This document shows, piece after piece, positions 1 to 5,475 of a stretch of DNA of 5,475 nt. The position numbers and the translations under genes were made by a program. The notes below the pieces were generated by a model, which saw only the letters and a program-made list of their open reading frames with translations, was not told the origin of the DNA and made no database searches. Where the stretch lies: assembly GCA_947174735.1 (NCBI GenBank), contig CAMWKC010000165.1, positions 1 to 5,475 on the forward strand, read 5' to 3'. Within the stretch, counting starts at the first letter, position 1. Each line of letters opens with the position of its first letter. Origin of the DNA: an uncultured Porphyromonadaceae bacterium (GTDB lineage: Bacteria > Bacteroidota > Bacteroidia > Bacteroidales > Muribaculaceae).

Positions 1-1092
1 GTCATAGCCACTGTGGCAGTAATCTGGTTACTCGACGTACTGAAGGGGGTACTGCTGCCCTTTCTCGTAGCCTGTCTGATAGCCTATATGCTCGAGCCTG
101 TAGTGCAGTGGAACATGCGCTGGACCCGTATGCAGACACGTTTCGTACCTGTGCTCCTAACCTTGCTTGAGGCTACCACAGCCATAGCCATCTTCTGCTT
201 CATATTTATCCCCTACCTCATCTCCGAGGCTTCTAATATGACGGAACTGATACGCACATACGCCACTACCCAGATTAATATACCGCATATCTCGCAGAAT
301 ATACATCAGTTTATAAAGGACAACATCGACTTCAATGCCATATCAAAAATGCTCTCGCGTGAGGAATGGACAGAACTGTTGCGCACTACTCTCACCGGTT
401 CGTGGTCGCTGGTAAGTACCAGCCTCGGATTTGTACTCGGTGTGGTAAGCTGGTTGGTAGTCATTCTTTATCTTGTTTTTATTATGATTGATTACGAACG
501 CCTCATGCTGAGTTTCCGCCAGCTTGTACCGTTGCGTAGCCGTAGCAAGGTGTTCCGTATTTTCGATGACATCAAAAACGCAATGAACCGTTATTTCCGT
601 GGCCAGTTCGTCATAGCGTTTATAGTTGGTGTACTTTTCGCAATAGGTTTTCTTATCATAGGCTTGCCGATGGGTGTGGTCTTAGGACTGTTTATAGGTA
701 TGCTCAACATGGTGCCATATCTTCAGCTTATCTCACTACCTATCACAGCTCTGTTATGTATAGTCAGCACTGTCAGCACCGGCGGTGACTTCTGGGTGAT
801 ATTTTGGGAGAGTATGGCCGTCTATGTGGTGGTACAGTGTATTCAGGACCTCTTTCTCACACCGAAAATCATGGGAAAGGCAATGGGCCTTAACCCTGCC
901 GTAATCTTACTGTCACTGTCGATATGGGGAACTTTGTTAGGTTTCATAGGTCTGATAATAGCACTTCCTCTGACCACTTTATTTTTATCATATTATGATA
1001 TTTATGTTGTACAGCGTAACGGAGGCACTATAGACGCCATTGCCGCCGATGCCACTGATGACATCGACGGCAATGATACTGACTCTTTATAA
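1..1092 (+). CDS. AI-2E/PerM family transporter (UPF0118), 5' end cut by window edge
   Basis: Polytopic inner-membrane protein of the AI-2E/PerM family. Members are reported as autoinducer-2 exporters or ion-coupled transporters, so the substrate here is unknown. The reading frame is open back to base 1 (first codons GTC ATA GCC ACT); the GTG at base 13 is an internal valine codon, not a convincing start. From comparison with remembered relatives, about 15-20 residues are missing. The 363 visible residues show an N-terminal membrane pair (about 5-30 and 48-74), a soluble amphipathic middle (about 78-125), then several spans. The family core is clear: YFRGQF followed by a glycine-rich hydrophobic run, GLPMGVVLGLFIGMLNMVPYL (about 221-241, split here as GLPMGVVLG and LNMVPYL), then TPKIMGKAMGLNPAVILLSL (about 287-306). 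It ends in an Asp-rich tail (about 345-363) and TAA. The usual PYLG glycine is Gln here (PYLQ), possibly a lineage trait. It converges on the antiporter gene and is not in its operon. Confidence 0.9.
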   Translation, partial: VIATVAVIWLLDVLKGVLLPFLVACLIAYMLEPVVQWNMRWTRMQTRFVPVLLTLLEATTAIAIFCFIFIPYLISEASNMTELIRTYATTQINIPHISQNIHQFIKDNIDFNAISKMLSREEWTELLRTTLTGSWSLVSTSLGFVLGVVSWLVVILYLVFIMIDYERLMLSFRQLVPLRSRSKVFRIFDDIKNAMNRYFRGQFVIAFIVGVLFAIGFLIIGLPMGVVLGLFIGMLNMVPYLQLISLPITALLCIVSTVSTGGDFWVIFWESMAVYVVVQCIQDLFLTPKIMGKAMGLNPAVILLSLSIWGTLLGFIGLIIALPLTTLFLSYYDIYVVQRNGGTIDAIAADATDDIDGNDTDSL

Positions 1093-1105
1093 GGGTCTTT
1101 TATCT
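1081..1105 (+). terminator. Candidate intrinsic terminator overlapping the stop codon of the AI-2E family gene
   Basis: Bases 1081-1097 can fold into a 7-bp stem (GACTCTT against AAGGGTC, with one G-U pair) around a TAT loop. The stem contains the TAA stop at 1090-1092 and is followed at once by TTTTATCT, a T-rich run on the plus strand. The geometry is that of a weak rho-independent terminator for the plus-strand gene. There is no matching T run on the minus-strand side, so it would not obviously stop the convergent transcript. The stem is short and only moderately GC-rich, so chance is a real alternative. Confidence 0.4.
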
Positions 1106-3469
1106 CATCTGCTCGAATTGTGTCGGGTCGCCTACAACCCACACCACATCACCGGACTGCAGTACCGTATCAGGCGCGGGGTTGACGTATTCATCTCCGC
1201 GTCTTACTTTCACTATCATACTGTAATAATCTTCGCGTATGTTGGTCTGTGCTAACGGCTTTCCGATTATCGGAGATTGTTCGGTCAGACGTATGCTCTG
1301 AAGTTTGCACTCAGGCTGCGTCACTGCCAGACTACGCATAGCTTCTTCCGCTTTCTGCATATCGTCGTTCAGATGCTTTATCTGGTCATCTGTACCTATC
1401 ACACCTAACACATCTCCGGGGAAGATACGTGCTTCTACCGAAGGTAACGGCAACAGCATGTCACCACGCTGTATGCTGCTGACACTTACGCCATAGTCAC
1501 GTCGCAGGCCTGAGTCCTTCAGTTTATCACCCACAAAGGGAGTATAAGGTCCTACCTCTATGTAAGCCTGATGCATATCGTCGATAAGGTTGTTGTTACG
1601 GCCAAGACGCGTATCTTCACGGATATTGAGATTATGCAGGAATTTCTCTTCCATTTTAGCGTAGCGTTGTGTCAACTGGCGCGAGGCGAACAATATTATA
1701 ATAAGGAAGCAGACTACACCTACGCCCCAACCTATCAGACTGTTGTAAGCAGAGCTGATAAAATAAACTATAAAGAATAATGCCAACAGATAACGTATTA
1801 TACGCATAGCTACCAACGGCACATCATAGAACGAGGCTGTGGAATGTAGCTTCATTCGGTCGTCAGGCTTGACACTGGTAAAGGCCAGAGCCACAAGGAA
1901 AGGTGACATTGCCAACAGTGTCAGCACAGTAGCGAGAAGATGCCCCCAGCGTGCGAATAAACCCTCAAGCACAGGGAAAAGTGTCTGTTCGGAAATAAGA
2001 ATTATAGCAAGCAGAATCACTGTATAAAGCACCATACGCCACAGATAGCGTTTCAGTACGTCGGCCCACAGACGGCGTGTAGCACTCGTGTCAGAGGTCT
2101 GTTTTGAATAACGGTCTATTATTGAAGCAAGCCAGCCGGGCATGTGTTTCTCGGCAAGAGCAGCAGCCGGACCTGCCATCTTGACAAAATACGGCGTCGT
2201 AAAAATCGTAATAACCGATACAGCTACTATTATAGGATAGAGTGAGGCCTCAAGTACACCAAGACTCATACCTAACGAAGCGATGATAAATGAGAACTCA
2301 CCTACCTGTGTCAGTGTGAAACCGCTCTCAATAGCTACTTTCAGTGTCTGTCCGGTTACGAGCATACCTAAAGTGCCGAAGAATATCATGCCCACTATCA
2401 CTACGACGGCTAAAAGCAATATTTCACTCCAGTATGTGGCCAACACACCGGGGTCTACCATCATACCTACCGATATGAAGAACACGGCGCCAAACAGATT
2501 TTTGACCGGTTGGACTACATGCTCCATCTTCTCAGCGGCATTGGTACCTGCAAGTATCGAACCCATGATAAAGGCTCCCAATTCAAGTGAGAAGCCACAT
2601 ATCACAGACAGTATTGCCATAGAGAAGCACAGTGCCATAGCCATAATAAGCATGGTCTCATCGTTGAGGTAAGGCTTTACCTTGTTAAGGAAGGAAGGAA
2701 GCACATACACACCTACTATAAACCATAGTATCAGGAAGAATACCAACTTAGCTACTGACATAATAAGCTCGCTGCCTTCGACACTGCCTACAGCCAGTGA
2801 TGACAGCAACACAAGCATCAGCACGGCAAACAGGTCTTCTATAATGAGTACAGCTAACACTAATGAGGCGAATCGCCGTTGTCGCATACCTAAGTCAGTA
2901 AGAGTCTTCAGAATTATGGTGGTCGACGACATTGAAATCATGCCTCCGAGGAAGATACAGTTGATTGTATTCAGATGCAACAGCACTCCGACTCCGAAAC
3001 CTGCAAAGGTCATACCGGTAATAATAATCAGTGCCGTCACTACCGCTGACGAGCCGGAATTGACCAGTTTCTTGAAACTGAACTCCAGACCGAGCGTAAA
3101 CATCAGTACCACAATACCGAGATCAGCCCAGAACTCTATATTGGCCAGATTGGCTATAGAGGGAATATAGACGAATTTAGGACTTGCAAGGAAGCCGGCC
3201 AGTATATATCCCAATACTACGGGTTGCTTCAGCTTTTTGAACAGCAAGGTTACTATGGCACCTAACAGCAGTACCCACGCCAAGTCTGCTAACAGACCGT
3301 TGGTGTGGTCTTCACCACTGTTTTCGCTTCCCTGATGGTCAGGCATTTCACTGTAGACGGCTGTCTGTATTGTCTCCTGCGGCAATGCTGTACACCACGG
3401 TGCCACCGTCAGAGCCGTCAGGGCCGCAGCACGTGTGCGGCTGTCTGTCTTGGGGAGTTGTTTGTTCAT
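1100..3469 (-). CDS. Kef-type CPA2 cation:proton antiporter with two C-terminal RCK_C (TrkA_C) domains
   Basis: Inner-membrane cation/proton antiporter of the CPA2 (Na_H_Exchanger, KefB-like) family, expected to exchange K+ or Na+ for H+; the ion cannot be read from sequence. The 789 residues hold an antiporter core at about 60-430 with the family signatures QPVVLGYILAGFLASP (82-97), SMSSTTIILKTL (179-190), the acidic IIEDLFAV (209-216), LELGAFIMGSILAG (295-308), FFISVGMMVDPG (330-341) and TQVGEFSFIIASLG (387-400). Four further hydrophobic spans lie near 478-495, 508-530, 556-574 and 577-596. Two RCK_C-like repeats follow, at about 641-708 and 722-787, each with a Gly-Asp hallmark (GDVLGVIG, GDVVWVVG). 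No RCK_N nucleotide-binding fold is visible between membrane and RCK_C parts. The chosen ATG lies 29 bases after the stop of the MgtC-family gene, with an A-rich leader and no Shine-Dalgarno. An internal ATG at 3344-3346 (residue 42) would remove an extension that is unusual for the family and contains a short hydrophobic run (AAALTALTVAPWCTA). Last gene of the minus-strand run. Confidence 0.92.
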   Translation of the reverse strand: MNKQLPKTDSRTRAAALTALTVAPWCTALPQETIQTAVYSEMPDHQGSENSGEDHTNGLLADLAWVLLLGAIVTLLFKKLKQPVVLGYILAGFLASPKFVYIPSIANLANIEFWADLGIVVLMFTLGLEFSFKKLVNSGSSAVVTALIIITGMTFAGFGVGVLLHLNTINCIFLGGMISMSSTTIILKTLTDLGMRQRRFASLVLAVLIIEDLFAVLMLVLLSSLAVGSVEGSELIMSVAKLVFFLILWFIVGVYVLPSFLNKVKPYLNDETMLIMAMALCFSMAILSVICGFSLELGAFIMGSILAGTNAAEKMEHVVQPVKNLFGAVFFISVGMMVDPGVLATYWSEILLLAVVVIVGMIFFGTLGMLVTGQTLKVAIESGFTLTQVGEFSFIIASLGMSLGVLEASLYPIIVAVSVITIFTTPYFVKMAGPAAALAEKHMPGWLASIIDRYSKQTSDTSATRRLWADVLKRYLWRMVLYTVILLAIILISEQTLFPVLEGLFARWGHLLATVLTLLAMSPFLVALAFTSVKPDDRMKLHSTASFYDVPLVAMRIIRYLLALFFIVYFISSAYNSLIGWGVGVVCFLIIILFASRQLTQRYAKMEEKFLHNLNIREDTRLGRNNNLIDDMHQAYIEVGPYTPFVGDKLKDSGLRRDYGVSVSSIQRGDMLLPLPSVEARIFPGDVLGVIGTDDQIKHLNDDMQKAEEAMRSLAVTQPECKLQSIRLTEQSPIIGKPLAQTNIREDYYSMIVKVRRGDEYVNPAPDTVLQSGDVVWVVGDPTQFEQMR

Positions 3470-3498
3470 TGGTTATTTCTGTGGGTTGCTTGTTTGCT

Positions 3499-4239
3499 TC
3501 ATACATCCATCTGACTTGATAGGCTAAGTCTCATAGTCTCACCTACATGACTCAGTTCACCGAGAAGGGGCAACAGGTCACTGCGCAGATGCACCAGTAC
3601 CAGAAAACTTATATCAGTTTCATCTTTGTCATAATCATACTCTACATAGAATGTGGACAGATGCACACGATTGTCACGGAACAATCTGCGGTAAGGCTCA
3701 AGATCCGACACTATGCCGCGCACCTTTATATTGAGCACCTTTGTCTCTTGTCCGACATGACGCCAGCGTTCGTACATCTCGAACAATACCAGTATCATAA
3801 GTATAAGCACCGTCGAACCTATGGCACAGGCATACATACCTATGCCTACAGCCATACCTATTATGGCTGTCATCCAGATACCGGCCGCAGTAGTCAGTCC
3901 ACGTACCGCACCCTTGTTTTGTATCATGGCACCGCCGCCTATAAAGCCGATGCCGGTTATCACCTGTGCAGCTATTCGCCCGGGGTCGCCGTTCTTAAGA
4001 CCCATATACTCCTGCGGCACGTATATACTCAGCAGCATAGCCAGACATGCACCCATCGATATAAGTGCGAAAGTCCTTATACCAGCTATCTGTCCTTTTC
4101 GTTTGCGCTCGGCACCTACAACCACACCCAGCACCATGCTCAGCAGCAGTCTGAACATGGCATTGGTGGTATTGACCTCCAAAGCACATACCGAATCATA
4201 AAGATTTCCTATGTAAGTCGATAAATCCGCGTAACTCAT
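3499..4239 (-). CDS. MgtC/SapB family membrane protein
   Basis: Small inner-membrane protein of the MgtC/SapB family. Members help cells grow at low Mg2+, and in pathogens also inside macrophages, partly by modulating F-type ATP synthase; they are not thought to be Mg2+ pumps themselves. The 246 residues contain the MgtC core at about 28-153 with roughly five membrane spans. The hallmark GAERKRKGQIAGIRT (42-56) matches the family pattern G-x-E-R-x-x-x-G-x-x-A-G-x-R-T. It is followed by RIAAQVITGIGFIGGGAMI (88-106) and VRGLTTAAGIWMTAIIGMAVG (112-132, split as VRGLTTAAG and IWMTAIIGMAVG). A soluble tail at about 167-243 with alternating strands and helices fits the ACT-like C-terminal domain of longer MgtC proteins. 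The ATG at 4239 starts 9 bases after the lipoprotein gene's stop, so translation is probably coupled. Met28 lies at the edge of the first span and is the alternative start. The role in this non-pathogen-like setting is inferred to be cation or membrane-potential homeostasis. Confidence 0.92.
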   Translation of the reverse strand: MSYADLSTYIGNLYDSVCALEVNTTNAMFRLLLSMVLGVVVGAERKRKGQIAGIRTFALISMGACLAMLLSIYVPQEYMGLKNGDPGRIAAQVITGIGFIGGGAMIQNKGAVRGLTTAAGIWMTAIIGMAVGIGMYACAIGSTVLILMILVLFEMYERWRHVGQETKVLNIKVRGIVSDLEPYRRLFRDNRVHLSTFYVEYDYDKDETDISFLVLVHLRSDLLPLLGELSHVGETMRLSLSSQMDV

Positions 4240-4248
4240 AATCTCAGA

Positions 4249-4923
4249 TCAGAAAGGCAATCCGGTACCTATATAGCCTATCGTAACGTGGGAAGGAAAT
4301 TCTTCCGGATCAGGAGCAGCCATGCTGTCATAGAGATGCTTCAGCAGATGCTGGGCTGCCGCACTGTTACCCATATTCTCGTCAGGCATATACCAGACTC
4401 CGCCGTTAGTCCAGGTCCAACGGCCTACAGCATCATAGCCGGCCCACTCGGCCTGTGTAGCGCGCTGTGCCAGTAAACGATGGAAATTATCGCCTATATG
4501 CAATTCTGTCGTACCGGCTACCACACCTATTTCAGATGACAGTAAGGTGATAAGATCCACTTTTCCGTCTCCGAAATCTATCACAGCAAACATCGGTTTA
4601 CCCCGGCGACTGAATATGTACTCTTCATATTCACACTCCTGTACCCGTCCAATACTATCATAAAAAGCCTCGCATACAGGAGGCAACGAATCAATAGCCA
4701 TACCTATACGCACTGCTCCCAGACTATCTGAGGTAAGAATAGGCAGTTGTGAGTCTGTCCCATCGGATACAGTGTCATCAGCTGTCGGTTTTACTACCGT
4801 TGTGTCGCCGCTTGTGTTCGTAGCCTCACCTCCGTCTTTATGACCGCACATACACAGCAGAACAGAACTTGCCGCTATTACGGCAAGAATAATGCAACGC
4901 CATACCAAAATCCATATCTTCAT
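4249..4923 (-). CDS. Putative exported lipoprotein of unknown function
   Basis: I do not recognise this protein. It is 224 residues long. Residues 1-26 form a signal-like segment: Lys2, Arg9, then the hydrophobic stretch IILAVIAASSVLLC, ending at LLCMC with Cys26 as the possible lipidated residue. The Met at position -1 is atypical for a lipobox, so it could instead be a membrane anchor. Residues 27-65 are a Thr/Asp/Ser/Gly-rich, probably flexible linker, as is common after lipidated cysteines. A compact domain follows at about 66-224. It has two similar elements, AVRIGMAIDSLPP (70-82) and ELHIGDNFHRLLA (140-152), each a strand then Ile-Gly then a helix. A strand-rich middle (FAVIDFGDGKVDLITLLSS, 112-130) and a Trp-rich patch (RWTWTNGGVWYMP, 168-180) stand out. 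The start ATG has an A-rich leader and no Shine-Dalgarno. It sits 52 bases after the upstream antiporter stop and 9 bases before the MgtC-family gene, which suggests an envelope role linked to ion homeostasis, but no function is claimed. Confidence 0.8.
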   Translation of the reverse strand: MKIWILVWRCIILAVIAASSVLLCMCGHKDGGEATNTSGDTTVVKPTADDTVSDGTDSQLPILTSDSLGAVRIGMAIDSLPPVCEAFYDSIGRVQECEYEEYIFSRRGKPMFAVIDFGDGKVDLITLLSSEIGVVAGTTELHIGDNFHRLLAQRATQAEWAGYDAVGRWTWTNGGVWYMPDENMGNSAAAQHLLKHLYDSMAAPDPEEFPSHVTIGYIGTGLPF

Positions 4924-4975
4924 AATCCGTTTTGTATATTATTTGTTTTACTTTGTCTTCATTCCCTATATTCCC
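4924..4975 (-). promoter_or_regulatory. A-rich leader between the antiporter and lipoprotein genes
   Basis: This 52-base gap is the only real spacer in the minus-strand gene run. Read on the minus strand, the 32 bases before the lipoprotein ATG are about 60 percent A (for example AAAACAAATAATATACAAAA), the kind of leader Bacteroidota use in place of a Shine-Dalgarno. Just after the upstream stop there is a short direct repeat of GGGAAT separated by ATA. I found no match to the Bacteroidota promoter hexamers (TTTG near -33, TAnnTTTG near -7) and no terminator hairpin, so read-through from upstream is the simpler reading. An internal promoter cannot be excluded. Confidence 0.3.
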
Positions 4976-5475
4976 TTATTGTGCCGATGCATGACCGCCG
5001 AATTGTTCAGGATATATCAGTACAAGATTCTGATTCTTGAAGTGCCGGCTCAGAAAAGACGGAAGTGCGTCCAGGTCACCCGACCACGATGGAGAACCGC
5101 GCCGCGCATTAACGACCATCAACAGATCATCATTGTCTATATTGGGAGAATATAATATGAAGTCCTCCCATGTATCCATAGGCATCATTTCAGCCCGTAT
5201 CTCATAAGCCTGTTCAGATACTATGATACGTATGTAGTCTATCGTGGTTCGGTAAGCCAGAAATACTACACGACAACCTAACTGCGATGCAAGATTAGCT
5301 ATTCTCTCAACCCATATCTGAAAGCCACGCTCGTACTCGGCATTACGCGGAGCTACCACCAACAGACGCCGGATGGTATCGACAGGTATATAGCATCTGA
5401 CAATGAATATCATCTTGTGTGTAGCGGCTACCAACTGTTCTATCAGCTGACCATAGAAAGTATCCACTACTGTCG
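4976..5475 (-). CDS. C-terminal part of a probable cation:proton antiporter with a Usp-like tail, cut by window edge
   Basis: The frame stays open to the right edge, and the GTG at 5465-5467 is better read as an internal valine, so only about 165 C-terminal residues are visible. There is no membrane span in the visible part. It resembles the cytoplasmic C-terminal region of Bacteroidales CPA2 cation:proton antiporters, which carry universal-stress-protein-like domains after the membrane exchanger. The supporting features, numbered from the GTG codon, are HKMIFIVRCYIPVDTIRRLLVVAP (17-40, split as HKMIFIVRCYIP and VDTIRRLLVVAP), ERGFQIWVERIANLASQLGC (46-65), then VNARRGSPSW (119-128) and VLIYPEQFGG (149-158) near the end. 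Alternating hydrophobic strands and helices fit an alpha/beta Usp-like fold that could sense nucleotides and gate the exchanger. The assignment rests on remembered family similarity, because the diagnostic membrane part is outside the window; a stand-alone Usp-like protein is the alternative. It is the most upstream visible gene of the run. Confidence 0.6.
   Translation of the reverse strand, partial: TVVDTFYGQLIEQLVAATHKMIFIVRCYIPVDTIRRLLVVAPRNAEYERGFQIWVERIANLASQLGCRVVFLAYRTTIDYIRIIVSEQAYEIRAEMMPMDTWEDFILYSPNIDNDDLLMVVNARRGSPSWSGDLDALPSFLSRHFKNQNLVLIYPEQFGGHASAQ

Noticed and set aside
13..15. GTG at base 13 as the start of the AI-2E family gene
   Set aside because: The frame is open to base 1 and the residues before it (VIAT) continue the hydrophobic span, so the gene begins outside the window.
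2283..3170. Two plus-strand open frames (2283-2672 and 2682-3170) antisense to the antiporter membrane core
   Set aside because: The translations are low-complexity Ser/Thr/Ile/Pro-rich with no family features, and the minus strand carries clear CPA2 motifs across the same bases.
3820..3870. Repeated CATACCTAT-like words on the plus strand, looking like a short tandem repeat
   Set aside because: On the minus strand they encode the Ile-Gly-Met repeats of an MgtC membrane span (IGMAVGIGM) with ATA and GGT codons, so protein composition explains them.
3995..4189. A 64-codon minus-strand frame rich in Cys and Gly inside the MgtC-family gene
   Set aside because: It is a frame shadow of the MgtC coding region. 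The apparent Cys-rich motifs come from the shifted reading of Gly/Ala/Met codons.
3547..4224. A 225-codon open frame on the plus strand running antisense through almost all of the MgtC-family gene
   Set aside because: Its protein is rich in Tyr, His and Thr with no recognisable domain, whereas the minus strand encodes a textbook MgtC/SapB protein. The open frame follows from codon choice in the real gene.
4892..5155. Plus-strand open frames across the antiporter tail and the spacer before the lipoprotein gene
   Set aside because: They have no domain, no leader and no conserved pattern. They overlap two minus-strand genes that have protein-like composition.
5465..5467. GTG at 5465-5467 as the start of the right-edge minus-strand gene
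   Set aside because: The frame continues open to the window edge, there is no leader sequence visible, and the protein resembles the C-terminal part of a longer antiporter.

Overview
The window looks like a chromosomal segment from a Bacteroidota bacterium of the order Bacteroidales, the gut type (Bacteroides, Prevotella or Muribaculaceae relatives). The reasons are the protein sequence types, the lack of clear Shine-Dalgarno sequences before starts with A-rich leaders instead, a taste for ATA isoleucine codons, and the gene families present. This placement is inference from recognition, not from a search. The window is almost completely coding. There are five protein genes, two of them cut by the window edges. 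I see no RNA gene, insertion sequence, CRISPR array or phage feature.

Layout: on the plus strand, bases 1-1092 hold most of an AI-2E/PerM-family membrane transporter whose first residues lie before the window. Facing it tail to tail, with a gap of 7 bases, is a run of four minus-strand genes read from right to left. They are the C-terminal part of a probable cation:proton antiporter with a universal-stress-protein-like tail (4976-5475, cut at the right edge), a putative lipoprotein of unknown function (4249-4923), an MgtC/SapB-family membrane protein (3499-4239) and a Kef-type CPA2 cation:proton antiporter with two C-terminal RCK_C/TrkA_C domains (1100-3469). Gaps between the four are 52, 9 and 29 bases with no terminator visible between them, so they are plausibly one transcription unit whose promoter lies outside the window. 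A small hairpin followed by a T-rich run overlaps the stop codon of the plus-strand gene and may end its transcript.

How the genes could work together: three of the four minus-strand genes belong to families tied to monovalent cation, proton or magnesium homeostasis. The cluster therefore reads as an envelope ion/pH-homeostasis operon with one unknown exported protein inside it. This is ordinary core-genome content. I did not find strong evidence for an undescribed system. The points most worth a second look are the unknown lipoprotein between the ion genes, and the architecture of the Kef-type protein, which has an N-terminal extension and four extra predicted membrane spans where Kef channels usually carry a nucleotide-binding RCK_N domain.
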